This document shows positions 8,451-15,849 of a stretch of 64,000 nt of DNA, piece after piece. A program made the position numbers and the translations under genes. The stretch's first letter is position 1. Every line of letters begins with the position of its first letter. The notes under the pieces were generated by a model. It did not search any database, was not told the DNA's origin, and was given only the letters and a program-made list of their open reading frames with translations. Source of the stretch: Mycobacterium kansasii ATCC 12478 (GTDB lineage Bacteria; Actinomycetota; Actinomycetes; Mycobacteriales; Mycobacteriaceae); contig NC_022663.1 of assembly GCF_000157895.3 (NCBI RefSeq), positions 992,001 to 1,056,000 of the forward strand, given 5' to 3'.

Positions 8451-9634
8451 CGGGCATCGCGGTGCCGGTGCCGCTGCCGCCAGGTGCTGGCCCCCTGCCC
8501 GCCTTCGGCGGCAGCGTCGGTGGCGGGGCCGGGGCTGGCACCGGCGGCGGCTGGCTGTCCTCGCTGGCTGCCCGGCTGAGTTCGGGGATGGCCGCCATGG
8601 CCGCCCCGGTCAGCACGGGCGCGGTCTCGACGGTCGCCACCGCGATCAGCGCACCGGCCGCTGCTGCCGCGGCCGCCGCGGCAACCCCGCTAGCACACGT
8701 CCAACCCCACCCGTCGCCGCCGACCGCCGAACCCCCAGCGACGCAGTTCGCCGATCCCGGGCAAGTGCGGCACGAGCACGCACCCCAACACCTGCCCTGC
8801 ACCGATCCCCCGCAGGCGGAATCCCCGCACGCGCGCCAATCCCCGGCCGCGCAGGCATCGCCCCCCACCCCCGCACCCGTCACACTCGATTCCGATCCCG
8901 CCAGTACCGCGCCGTCTGCTACAACACCCGGAACTGGCAACAGCGGTGTCCAAATGCTGGGCTTCGGCCCGCCAGGGCTAGTACCGGCCCCGGCGGCACC
9001 ATCTTTCCCCCTACCGCGTGACCCGACCCCGCCACCCATGCCGGTCGACCCTAAAGACATGAGCGCCGAGCAGGCGATCGCAGAATGGGCCGAAGTTAAC
9101 GCTGAGATACGGGCGTGGAACGCCCGATGCGGCGTCGAAAACGTTGGGCCGCTGCCGCCGGCCCAATACAATGCCTGCATCGCCTCGCGCGGTCCTCTGC
9201 TTGAACGCCTAGCCGCAATCCGGGCCCGCTTAAACGACTTAGGCATACCCATAGAAGGCGAACCCGTCCCAGGCCCCACGCGGCCGGGTACACCCGGTTC
9301 CGAGCCCCCGCCAAACCAACCGGTTACGCCTTCAAGCCAAGAGCCAGTCCCTCCAGCACAGGAAACACCGCCATTCCCACCGCCTAACAGAATCAACGGA
9401 ATCACCGATCATGGAGCAGGAAGGATCGCCGGACGCGACGGCGGTCATGGCGTCAGCGACAAGGCAATGCAAGATGCTGTTGCGAATCCTGTTGGGCCGC
9501 CCCAGTTTAAAGTGGACGAACTTGGTAGAGGCGCTTACGTGTACGTTGGGAAAGACGCAACAGTGGTCCTAAACAAAGATGGCCAAGTGGTAACCGCCTG
9601 GGCGAACAGCCGGGCTGGATGGAGAAATCCGTGA
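8423..9634 (+). CDS. Proline-rich polymorphic toxin with C-terminal nuclease-like domain
   Basis: A 403-residue ORF. It begins with alanine/glycine-rich helices, passes through a long proline-rich linker, a short helical block (SAEQAIAEWAEVNAEIRAW) and a second proline-rich linker, and ends in a compact domain of about 80 residues. That domain contains DHGAGRIAGRDGGHGVSDKA, then AYVYVGKDATVVLNKDGQVVTAW. The pattern (a histidine near the start, an AMQDAV-like helix, then paired strands with YVGKDATVVLN) recalls toxin tips of CDI/Rhs proteins of the BECR ribonuclease type. The exact family and substrate are not determined. The listed GTG start may be artificial if the gene was fused to the preceding ORF. 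Its stop overlaps the next gene by GTGA. Confidence 0.7.
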   Translation: MAASAADALAGIAVPVPLPPGAGPLPAFGGSVGGGAGAGTGGGWLSSLAARLSSGMAAMAAPVSTGAVSTVATAISAPAAAAAAAAATPLAHVQPHPSPPTAEPPATQFADPGQVRHEHAPQHLPCTDPPQAESPHARQSPAAQASPPTPAPVTLDSDPASTAPSATTPGTGNSGVQMLGFGPPGLVPAPAAPSFPLPRDPTPPPMPVDPKDMSAEQAIAEWAEVNAEIRAWNARCGVENVGPLPPAQYNACIASRGPLLERLAAIRARLNDLGIPIEGEPVPGPTRPGTPGSEPPPNQPVTPSSQEPVPPAQETPPFPPPNRINGITDHGAGRIAGRDGGHGVSDKAMQDAVANPVGPPQFKVDELGRGAYVYVGKDATVVLNKDGQVVTAWANSRAGWRNP

Positions 9635-9888
9635 GCAACGTTCTCGATGCTATTTCACCGGAGCACCGTCCCGTGATCGCGCAAGAATTAGAGAATCGTA
9701 ATCCCGCTCTCTTCGACGAGCTTCGGCGCACAGAGAAGCCGACCAACGAACAGAGCGACGCTGTTATCGACGCGCTTTCCGACGCCTTGATGAAGACCTT
9801 TGGACCTGATTGGGTTCCGAATGATTATGGGTTGAAAATAGAACGAGCAATTGACGCATATTTAGAGACGTGGCCGATATACCGGTAA
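9631..9888 (+). CDS. Probable cognate immunity protein
   Basis: An 85-residue acidic helical protein (VSNVLDAISPEHRPVIAQEL at the start, FGPDWVPNDYGLKIERAIDAY near the end). It follows the toxin ORF immediately. GTG at 9631 overlaps the toxin TGA, the usual coupling of a toxin with its immunity gene; an ATG at 9619 is possible. I do not recognise a named family. Its size, charge and position directly after a variable toxin domain support an immunity role. The IS3-family element starts 2 bases after its TAA stop. GC content is visibly lower here than in neighbouring genes, as is common for toxin tips and immunity genes. Confidence 0.6.
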   Translation: MSNVLDAISPEHRPVIAQELENRNPALFDELRRTEKPTNEQSDAVIDALSDALMKTFGPDWVPNDYGLKIERAIDAYLETWPIYR

Positions 9889-9889
9889 T

Positions 9890-9916
9890 TGAATCGCCCT
9901 GGTTCTCCCGGAGGCT
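9890..9916 (+). repeat. Left terminal inverted repeat of the IS3-family element
   Basis: The stretch begins TGAATCGCCCTGG and continues with CCGGAGGCTC after five unmatched bases. The complement of 14560-14586 has the same two blocks. It lies 2 bases after the stop codon of the probable immunity gene. Confidence 0.8.
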
Positions 9917-9920
9917 CGGG

Positions 9921-10156
9921 CTATTGGATTTCGACCAGGGGTTGATCGGTCCGTTTCGTAGCGTAGAACGTGGCTTCGAACTCTGCGGGTGGGATGTCGC
10001 CGAGGTAGCCGTGTAGGCGGCTGGTGTTGTGCCAGTGCACCCACCCGAGGGTGGCCAGTTCGACGTCTTCGACGGTCTTCCAGGGTCCGGTACGAGCCGG
10101 TCCGTAGATCAGTTCGGCCTTGTAGTAGCCGTTGACCGTCTCGGCCAGGGCATTGT
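9921..10156 (-). pseudogene. IS3 transposase OrfB, C-terminal fragment
   Basis: The fragment encodes the last part of an rve-type IS3 transposase: ALAETVNGYYKAEL, containing the catalytic Glu of the DDE triad, then WVHWHNTSRLHGYLG and a C-terminus ending LVEIQ. It is exactly the portion missing from the orfB piece at 13502-14187. The break at TTGT (10153-10156) is the insertion site of the serine-recombinase element. The fragment has no start of its own and is presumably silent. Confidence 0.9.
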
Positions 10157-10207
10157 TCCGAGTCGTCAACTGCGCTCGATCCGGTCGGTGATCAGCGAAC
10201 TGTCCGG

Positions 10208-10447
10208 GTGACGCACCCGTTCCACCCGTGGTCGGGCTGCGAGTTCGTGTTTGTGGCGGTTCGGCAAACGTGGTCGCAGGATCGGGTGTTCTTCCTCGAC
10301 GAGAAGGCTCGGCAGTTCTCACTGCCGGTGGGCTGGACCGACGTTGTCGAGCCGGACGCGTTCGTCACGATGGCCGCGGGTCGGTCGCCGTTCCGGTTCG
10401 CGGATCTGGTCGAACTGCGGCGGTTGATCGATGGCCTGTCCGGCTAA
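10208..10447 (+). CDS. DUF5372 (Y4bD/Y4pK family) protein
   Basis: A 79-residue protein starting with GTG (VTHPFHPWSGCEFVFVAVRQ) and containing FFLDEKARQFSLPVGWTDV and DAFVTMAAGRSPFRFADLVEL. This pattern belongs to the DUF5372 family, whose members sit next to large serine recombinases in mobile clusters. The molecular function is unknown; the compact, aromatic-rich beta pattern could suit nucleic-acid binding, but that is only inference. It begins about 50 bases from the left end of the element. The next 200 bases, before the HTH gene, show no gene. Confidence 0.75.
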   Translation: MTHPFHPWSGCEFVFVAVRQTWSQDRVFFLDEKARQFSLPVGWTDVVEPDAFVTMAAGRSPFRFADLVELRRLIDGLSG

Positions 10448-10649
10448 ACGACTGTAAGCACAATTATGCCGCAGATGTTAGGTAGATTATGCCGCTATGG
10501 GCCCTGGACACGTCAGCATTGTTCTGTAATCTCTGCAGATATCGAGTTACATATCTGTGATTTCGTGACTTACCGTGGCGTGTCAGACGTCGGACCACCA
10601 TCCGTCCGGCGGCATAATTCATCTTACATAGCAAATAAGGAGGTGCGTT

Positions 10650-11129
10650 GTGGCTCGGAAGCGGAAGCCGGATGCGAAGGAGGCGGCGTTGGCCGAGTCG
10701 CGGACGCTGAATCCTCGCCCGGAGGCGGTGCACGACGAGCAGTTCGCGGCCTCGGAGTTCTTCGATGCCCGCGATCTGGTGCAGGTCAAATACGAGATGG
10801 TGCGACGGGTGCGGGTCGACGGCGCCCCGGTCACGGCCGCCGCGGCCGCGTTCGGGTTCTCCCGGCCGTCGTATTACGAGGCCGCCACGGCGGTGGACCG
10901 CGACGGGTTGGGCGGGCTGGTGCCGGCCAAGCCGGGCCCGCGGCGCGCCCACAAGCTCACCGACGAGGTCATCGGCTACGCCCGACAGTTGCGCGAGGCC
11001 AATCCCGGCATCGGGTCGGCGCGGCTGGCTGATGCGATCGCCGAGAAGTTCGCGATAAGGGCGCACCCGCGATCGGTGGAGCGGGCCCTGGCTCGCGCTG
11101 AGAACCCCAAAAGTGGAGGTGGACAATGA
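10650..11129 (+). CDS. Helix-turn-helix protein of the serine-recombinase element
   Basis: A 159-residue protein with a homeodomain-like helix-turn-helix core: MVRRVRVDGAPVTAAAAAFG then FSRPSYYEAATAVDRDGLGG, followed by a second helical unit (ANPGIGSARLADAIAEKFAI, HPRSVERALA). The arrangement resembles the DNA-binding N-terminal part of transposases and HTH_32 proteins without a catalytic domain. GTG at 10650 is well supported by an AAGGAGG sequence 7-8 bases upstream. It overlaps the next small gene. In this element type it probably acts with the recombinase in site recognition or regulation. Confidence 0.75.
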   Translation: MARKRKPDAKEAALAESRTLNPRPEAVHDEQFAASEFFDARDLVQVKYEMVRRVRVDGAPVTAAAAAFGFSRPSYYEAATAVDRDGLGGLVPAKPGPRRAHKLTDEVIGYARQLREANPGIGSARLADAIAEKFAIRAHPRSVERALARAENPKSGGGQ

Positions 11130-11406
11130 TATTAGCGATACGGGCGGTGATGGATCTAACGTGGTTGACGGCTATGAACAGCTGCGGGCCCGCGCGCTTG
11201 GCGGCGCGGCCGACGGGTGGCGGCTGGGGCTGGGGGTGCTGCAGCAGCGCGGGGTGGCCGCATGGCTGCGGCTGCGGCAGGCGACCGTCCCCACGGTGTC
11301 GCCGCCCACGCCTGCCTGCACCGCACCTCCGGTCGCCAGGGGCGTGGAGGCCGAGCTGGTCGGGCTGCTGGCCTCGATGGCGTTGGCCGTCGCCACCGCG
11401 GGGTGA
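11113..11406 (+). CDS. Small helical protein of the serine-recombinase element
   Basis: A 97-residue protein beginning at a GTG (or a GTG two codons later) inside the end of the HTH gene and stopping 6 bases before the recombinase. The central part, DGYEQLRARALGGAADGWRLG then GVAAWLRLRQA, is helical. The end, GVEAELVGLLASMALA, is hydrophobic. The ATG-started ORF at 11126 in another frame gives an unlikely composition and is rejected. The position corresponds to the third gene of the y4b-type cluster; no function is known. Confidence 0.6.
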   Translation: MEVDNDISDTGGDGSNVVDGYEQLRARALGGAADGWRLGLGVLQQRGVAAWLRLRQATVPTVSPPTPACTAPPVARGVEAELVGLLASMALAVATAG

Positions 11407-11412
11407 GCGCCC

Positions 11413-13491
11413 ATGAGCGAGCAGACCGCGGCCAAGGTGACCGATGCGCACCTGGCCCGCACCGCCTACCTGTATGTGCGCCAGTCCACGCTGCGTCAGG
11501 TGCTGACCAACACCGAATCGGCCACGCGCCAATATGCGTTGCGACAGAAGGCAATCGCACTGGGCTGGCAAGCCGAGCGGATCGTCACCATCGACACCGA
11601 TCAGGGCCAGTCCGGCGCCTCGGCCGCCGACCGGGAGGGATTTCAGCGTTTGGTCGCCGAGGTGAGCATGGGCCGCGCCGGAATCGTACTGGGCCTGGAA
11701 GTGTCGCGGCTGGCCCGCAACAACGCCGACTGGCACCGACTGCTGGAGATCTGCGCCATGTCCGCAACGTTGATCTGCGACGAGGACGGGCTCTATGACC
11801 CGACCGACTTCAACGACCGCCTGCTGCTCGGGCTCAAGGGCACCATGAGCGAGGCCGAACTGCACTTCATCCGGGCCCGCCTCATCGGCGGGCAACGGTC
11901 CAAGGCCCGCCGCGGCGAACTGCGCATGGGCCTGCCCGTCGGGCTGGCCTACGACCTGGCTGGCAACGTGGTGCTCGACCCGGATACCAGTGTGCAACAA
12001 GCCATCCGCCACGTCTTCGCCCTGTTCGCCCACACCGGCTCGGCACGGGCGGTGGTACAACAGTTCAATGCCGAGAAGCTGCTGTTCCCGGTGCGGGTAC
12101 GCACCGGCGCCCGCAAGGGCGAGCTGGCATGGATGCCGCTGCAGCACTGGCGGGTACTGCGCACCCTGCACAACCCCCGCTACGCCGGCGTATTCGCCTA
12201 CGGCCGCCGCCGTGAACGCCTCGGCGCGGGCGGCAAGAAAACCCTCGAGGTCCTGCCCCGCGAGCAGTGGCTCGCACTGATCCCCGACGCCCACCCCGGC
12301 TACATCAGCTGGGAACAGTACGAAACTAACCAGAAATTGTTGCTGGCCAACGCCACCGCGCACGGCGAAGACCGCGCCGCTGGTCCTGCCCGCGAGGGCA
12401 CCGCGCTGCTGCAAGGCCTGGCCATCTGCGGGCGCTGCGGGCGGCGGATGACGGTGCGCTACCACACCCGCCGCGGTGTCGAGGTCCCCGACTACCAGTG
12501 CATGCGTCACGCCATCCAGGACGGCGGGCAACGCTGCCAGAGCGTGCCCGGCGGCGTCGTCGACCAGACCGTCGGGCAGCTACTGCTCGACACCCTCACC
12601 CCACACGCGCTCGAGGTCGCCCTCACCGTGGAGGCCGAACTCGACGCCCGCGCCGCCGAAGCCGACGCACTGCGCCGCGGGCACGTCGAACGCGCCCGCC
12701 ACCGCGCCGACCTCGCCCGCCGCCGCTACCTGGCCGTCGACCCCGACAACCGGCTCGTCGCCGACAGCCTCGAAGCCGACTGGAACAACGCGCTGCGCGC
12801 CCTGCAAAGCGCACAAGAGGACTACGAACACGCCAGCGCCGCAGCCCAAGCCGCCCTCACCGACCAAGTCAAGGACAGAATCCGTTCCCTGGCAACAGAT
12901 TTCCCCGCGCTCTGGTCCAACCCCGACACCCCGCAACGGGATCGCAAACGCATGGTCCGCCTCCTCGTCGACGACGTCACCCTGCATAAGACCGACCGCA
13001 TCCACCTGCACGTCCGGCTCCGCGGCGGGCAGACCACCAGCCTGGCCGTTGCGATTCCGCCGAAGGCGTGGCAGGTCCGCCAAACCCATCCCGACACCCT
13101 CGCCGCGCTCGACCGGCTTCTCGACACCTGCACCGACGCCGACACCGCCGAAGCGCTTAACGCCGCCGGACACCGCTCAGGCGAGGGCAAGCCCTTCACC
13201 GCCCGCATCGTGCTGGAGGCACGCCGCAGCAACAACCTGCCCAGCCACGCCGACCGACTCCGAGCGCAAGGCCTGCTCACCAACACCGAGATCGCCACTA
13301 AGCTGGGTGTGCACCCCAGCACCATCAAGAGCTGGACCACAGCCGGAATTCTCAACTCGCACAAGGCAAACGACAAGAACGAACGCCTCTATGAACCACC
13401 GACACCCGGAGACCCCCGCTTAACCGCGAGACAAGGCAGCCCACTCAGAAACCGAGTTTCCAACCAACCCACGCCAGGAGGTGCACTATGA
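11413..13491 (+). CDS. Large serine recombinase
   Basis: A 692-residue recombinase. The N-terminal resolvase domain has the catalytic serine in TAYLYVRQST (near residue 22) and the DQGQSGASAADREGFQRL and LEVSRLARNNADWHRLLE motifs. A recombinase domain follows (about 165-290, PHYSAGVFAYG-like WRVLRTLHNPRYAGVFAYG). Next is a zinc ribbon CGRCGRRM with a further CMRH and C, then a coiled segment (about 400-480). A C-terminal extension includes a Tn-like HTH, TNTEIATKLGVHPSTIKSW. It would excise and insert the element by serine-linked strand exchange at a short core, consistent with the shared TTGT at the junctions. ATG at 11413 follows the previous stop by 6 bases. Confidence 0.93.
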   Translation: MSEQTAAKVTDAHLARTAYLYVRQSTLRQVLTNTESATRQYALRQKAIALGWQAERIVTIDTDQGQSGASAADREGFQRLVAEVSMGRAGIVLGLEVSRLARNNADWHRLLEICAMSATLICDEDGLYDPTDFNDRLLLGLKGTMSEAELHFIRARLIGGQRSKARRGELRMGLPVGLAYDLAGNVVLDPDTSVQQAIRHVFALFAHTGSARAVVQQFNAEKLLFPVRVRTGARKGELAWMPLQHWRVLRTLHNPRYAGVFAYGRRRERLGAGGKKTLEVLPREQWLALIPDAHPGYISWEQYETNQKLLLANATAHGEDRAAGPAREGTALLQGLAICGRCGRRMTVRYHTRRGVEVPDYQCMRHAIQDGGQRCQSVPGGVVDQTVGQLLLDTLTPHALEVALTVEAELDARAAEADALRRGHVERARHRADLARRRYLAVDPDNRLVADSLEADWNNALRALQSAQEDYEHASAAAQAALTDQVKDRIRSLATDFPALWSNPDTPQRDRKRMVRLLVDDVTLHKTDRIHLHVRLRGGQTTSLAVAIPPKAWQVRQTHPDTLAALDRLLDTCTDADTAEALNAAGHRSGEGKPFTARIVLEARRSNNLPSHADRLRAQGLLTNTEIATKLGVHPSTIKSWTTAGILNSHKANDKNERLYEPPTPGDPRLTARQGSPLRNRVSNQPTPGGAL

Positions 13492-13501
13492 AGCCAAGCC
13501 C

Positions 13502-14187
13502 TTGTCGAAACTGTCCCCGATCGAGCCGATGGACGGGACCGCGCCGATCTCGGCAAGGCGTTCGCCATAGCGGATGGACGTGAATTGCGATCCCGCATCG
13601 GAGTGAGATATCAAGCCCGGCAATAGCTTTCCGCGAGACCAGCGGGCCATCTCAATCGCATCGAGCACCATAATAGTGCGCATGTGAGAGGCCACCCGCC
13701 ACCCCACGATCATTCGACTGAAGGCATCGAGGATGAAGCACACGTAGGCGACCCCCGCCCAGGTCGGCACGAAGGTCAGATCGCTGACCCACAACTGGTT
13801 CGGGGCCGCAGCAGTGAACTGGCGTTGGACCAAGTCTGGATGGCGGCCGGCGGTCAGGTCGGGTTTGGTGGTCTTGACGCGTTTGCCGCGGCGCACCCCG
13901 ACCATGCCGGCGGCGCGCATGTGCCGGGCCACCTGGTCACGGCCCACGTCGTGGCCAGCTCGCCGGGCAGCCTTCCACAGCTTGCGAGCCCCATAGACGC
14001 AGTAGTTGTCCTCCCAGAGCTGGCGCAGCGCCGGGCCGAGTACGGCGTCTCGACAGGCCCGCGCCGAAGGTGGGCGAGTTTTCGCGTCGTAGTAGGTGCT
14101 CGGGGCCACCGACACTCCTGCGCTGCGCAGCACGGTGCAGATGGGCTCGACCCCGAACTCGCCGCGCTGGGCGTCGATGAAGGCCAC
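13502..14187 (-). pseudogene. IS3 transposase OrfB, N-terminal and central part
   Basis: The piece encodes the HTH_21 segment (EFGVEPICTVLRSAGVSVAP) and the rve core of an IS3-family transposase. Catalytic Asp residues are visible in WVSDLTFVPTW and SHSDAGSQFTS. It is interrupted after GDSFD, where the serine-recombinase element begins; the last residues, KGLAS, come from that element, with the in-frame stop at 13486. The glutamate of the DDE triad lies in the separated piece at 9921-10156, so this copy cannot transpose by itself. The frame begins with a GTG overlapping the orfA TAG. Confidence 0.92.
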
Positions 14188-14531
14188 TATTTCTTGTGTT
14201 GGCGGTCGAGCTCCGCCCCGAAGAAACTGGCCGCTCGTTTCAATATTTCGTTGGCGCGCTTAAGTTCTCGCACTTCCTGCTCGAGTTCTTTGACTCGTTG
14301 CGCCTCGGCGGTGGACACCCCGGGTGCATAACCATCGTCGATGTCGGCGTGGCGCACCCAGGACCGGACCGACTCCACGCCGTAGCCCAATTGGCGGGCT
14401 ACGCGGTACACCGTGCCATGGTAGGTGCCCAACTCAGCGCGTAACGCACGCACCATCCGGACCGCGGCGGCTTTCTCCTCCGGGCTATACCGACGCGATG
14501 TCGGCTTTCCAGGCACCTGTTCCTTCGGCAT
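14187..14531 (-). CDS. IS3 transposase OrfA
   Basis: A 114-residue HTH protein: SRRYSPEEKAAAVRMVRALR, YRVARQLGYGVESVRSWVRH, then a leucine-zipper-like segment (VKELEQEVRELKRANEILKR) and the ending QHKK. Its TAG overlaps the orfB GTG, and the AAGAAAT stretch just before it is a plausible site for the -1 frameshift that produces OrfAB in this family. ATG at 14531 is preferred over an upstream in-frame start at 14570. It is probably intact but useless without a complete orfB. Confidence 0.9.
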   Translation of the reverse strand: MPKEQVPGKPTSRRYSPEEKAAAVRMVRALRAELGTYHGTVYRVARQLGYGVESVRSWVRHADIDDGYAPGVSTAEAQRVKELEQEVRELKRANEILKRAASFFGAELDRQHKK

Positions 14532-14559
14532 GACTCCATCCTCGTTTCCAAGGTCTGGA

Positions 14560-14586
14560 GCCTCCGGCATTTCCAGGGCGATTCAA
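14560..14586 (-). repeat. Right terminal inverted repeat of the IS3-family element
   Basis: Read on the minus strand, it begins TGAATCGCCCTGG and, after five unmatched bases, continues CCGGAGGCTC, the same blocks as the left end at 9890. The bases just outside lie inside the decayed integrase. Confidence 0.8.
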
Positions 14587-15375
14587 TGCCATGGTGTGCC
14601 TCAGCCCGTGCGGTGCGAGGTCGGTAATGCCAACCGCCTTGCATCCCTTGTCGAAGGCTCCGCGGTATTCCTCGATGGGAAGGTGCCCGCCGCGATGGCT
14701 CGGGAGCACAAGGGCATTGGGCTCGATTGTCAGCGCATCCCGCAGTCGCTCCTATACCGGCTCAGGGACAGGGCATGCGGCCCACCCGCTTCGTCTTCGT
14801 CGTCGCCTCGACAATCCCAGCCGCCGGTCAGATACGTAGCCGATGAACGGATCGTCAACTCCCCGTCGCCCACATGCGTGCGACGCAGCGCCGGCTTGAC
14901 CGAAGCGCAGTCCGCGGTAGCCGAGAACGGGGGCCAGCGCCAGAGAAGCTCGGCGCGGGTCAGGTAGCGCCGCACCTGCTCGGTCGAGGCCGGCAAGTCT
15001 TCGGTCCGCTTAGTCTCGCCAGCCGCATTTTTGGCGATCTTGCCCGTGCCTTGCGCGTACTTCAGCACTGCGCCGACCAGCTGATGAGCCTGCGTGATGC
15101 GACTAGCCGAGAGTGCGGTGCAGCGCTACGATCCGTCCACAGCCAAACCGCCGAGCCATGCTGAGTACGCTTGGTAGTCAACCTTTTTCAGTGGCACCTG
15201 ACCCACTTCGGCAGCACGAGGATGTCCGGGATGGACCGATAGGCCTGCGCGCCCGGTCTGCGCTCGAAGACCCTTGTGCGCTTCCTGCCGCCGTCATCAC
15301 CCGGCGCTCGCGCCATCGCGTGACCTTACCGTAGACAGCGGAGCATTCCTTGCGCATCTTTCGTGACGCCAGCGC
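14587..15375 (-). pseudogene. Decayed second tyrosine integrase
   Basis: Several minus frames together reproduce much of the integrase at 1525-2769: KMRKECSAVYGKVTRWRER near 15330, MLKYAQGTGKIAKNAAGETK near 15060, RRYLTRAELL, THVGDGELTIRSSATYLTGG, then LPSHRGGHLPIEEYRGAFDK and PHGLRHTMA near 14590. Frameshifts separate the blocks and sections are missing, for example around the first catalytic arginine. The part with the last His and the Tyr nucleophile is gone, replaced by the IS3 terminus. The close similarity suggests an earlier related element in the same locus. Confidence 0.85.
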
Positions 15376-15849
15376 CGACGTCGTCACAAGTGAGCGCGAA
15401 TGAGAGGAGTCGCCAGGGGCAGGCCGAGATGGTTGTTGCTGGTAGATTGATTCGACAGGCATTGCTATGCAACGAAATTCAGTCAACACCCGACTGGGGT
15501 CCAAGTGGTCGCAGATTCAAATCCCGTCAGCACGATAACTGTCAGCCCGGAAACTCAGAAACTTGGGTCACCAACGCGGATGCTGTTTCTGGCACCCTTC
15601 GCCGACTTCCGCTCGAGAACCTCTGGGGTGCCACAGACGGGTCGAACGCGGCTCCTGGACTCCACAAGGGATTGCCGATCGGGTTGAAAATGTTGCCAGC
15701 AGTTGGGCTTTCGCGGGCTGCGGTCAAACAAACCCGCCGTCAACTGAAACAAATGAAGCGTGTGGCCGATGCGCTGCATCCGATGGTTGGCCTACGCGTC
15801 GACATCGGCTCAACTGCGTCTCGATGTCCTGACCGTAACGCTGTGGGTG
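15376..15849. other. Gene-free stretch with a degenerate tRNA T-arm-like sequence
   Basis: No convincing gene lies here; the open frames have irregular composition. At about 15507-15530, GTCGCAG-A-TTCAAAT-CCCGTCAGC resembles the T-arm and 3' acceptor strand of a tRNA with two stem mismatches. Tyrosine integrases often use such sequences as att sites, so this may be the decayed att of the second integrase. It does not match the CAT tRNA at 1446-1519. Confidence 0.3.

Larger units (their letters stand above)
1446..9888. mobile_element. Actinomycete integrative and conjugative element (pSAM2-like AICE) with toxin cargo
   Basis: From left to right the segment holds a tRNA at the end, a tyrosine integrase, a MerR-type excisionase, a RepSA-like HUH initiator, an FtsK/TraSA-like DNA translocase and a Pra-like protein, all on the minus strand. 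An XRE regulator and the toxin cargo follow on the plus strand. This is the standard AICE set, in which a double-stranded transfer ATPase replaces a type IV secretion system. The right end is not defined: an IS3-family element starts 2 bases after the last cargo gene and no second copy of the tRNA 3' half is visible. The translocase is frameshifted twice, so the copy is probably immobile unless those are sequencing errors. Confidence 0.75.
10157..13501 (+). mobile_element. Serine-recombinase mobile element (Y4bD-C-B-A type)
   Basis: This 3.35-kb element carries four plus-strand genes: DUF5372 (Y4bD/Y4pK), an HTH protein, a small helical protein and a large serine recombinase. That is the gene set known from the y4bABCD/y4pHIJK clusters of rhizobial plasmids. 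Its limits are precise because it splits IS3 orfB: the target bases TTGT appear at both junctions (10153-10156 and 13502-13505), and removing the element with one TTGT restores the transposase frame. The recombinase stop is 10 bases from the right end. No clear terminal inverted repeats are visible, consistent with serine-recombinase chemistry. Confidence 0.8.
9890..14586 (-). mobile_element. IS3-family insertion sequence, interrupted by a serine-recombinase element
   Basis: The left terminus TGAATCGCCCTGG (from 9890) and the complement of the right terminus (ending 14586) match over 13 bases, then again over CCGGAGGCTC, giving imperfect inverted repeats typical of the family. Transcription runs leftward: orfA, orfB N-terminal part, a 3.35-kb insertion, orfB C-terminal part. 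Removing 10157-13501 rejoins orfB in frame through GDSFDNALAETVNG. The uninterrupted IS would be about 1.35 kb. The flanking bases (AAT left, ATG right) do not make the usual 3-bp target duplication, so one side was probably changed by an adjacent deletion. Confidence 0.85.

Noticed and set aside
8278..9405. Minus-strand open frame of 375 codons opposite the toxin gene
   Set aside because: Low-complexity Gly/Ser/Ala sequence, mirror of the proline-rich linker.
11126..11416. ATG-started open frame overlapping the HTH gene stop by ATGA
   Set aside because: The overlap is attractive, but the product (poly-Gly, Trp, Cys and Ser) looks random; the frame at 11113-11406 has normal helical composition.
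10969..12531. Long minus-strand open frame (520 codons) opposite the serine recombinase
   Set aside because: It is antisense to a well-supported gene with catalytic motifs; its composition (Gly, Gln, His, Val rich) is typical of high-GC mirror frames.
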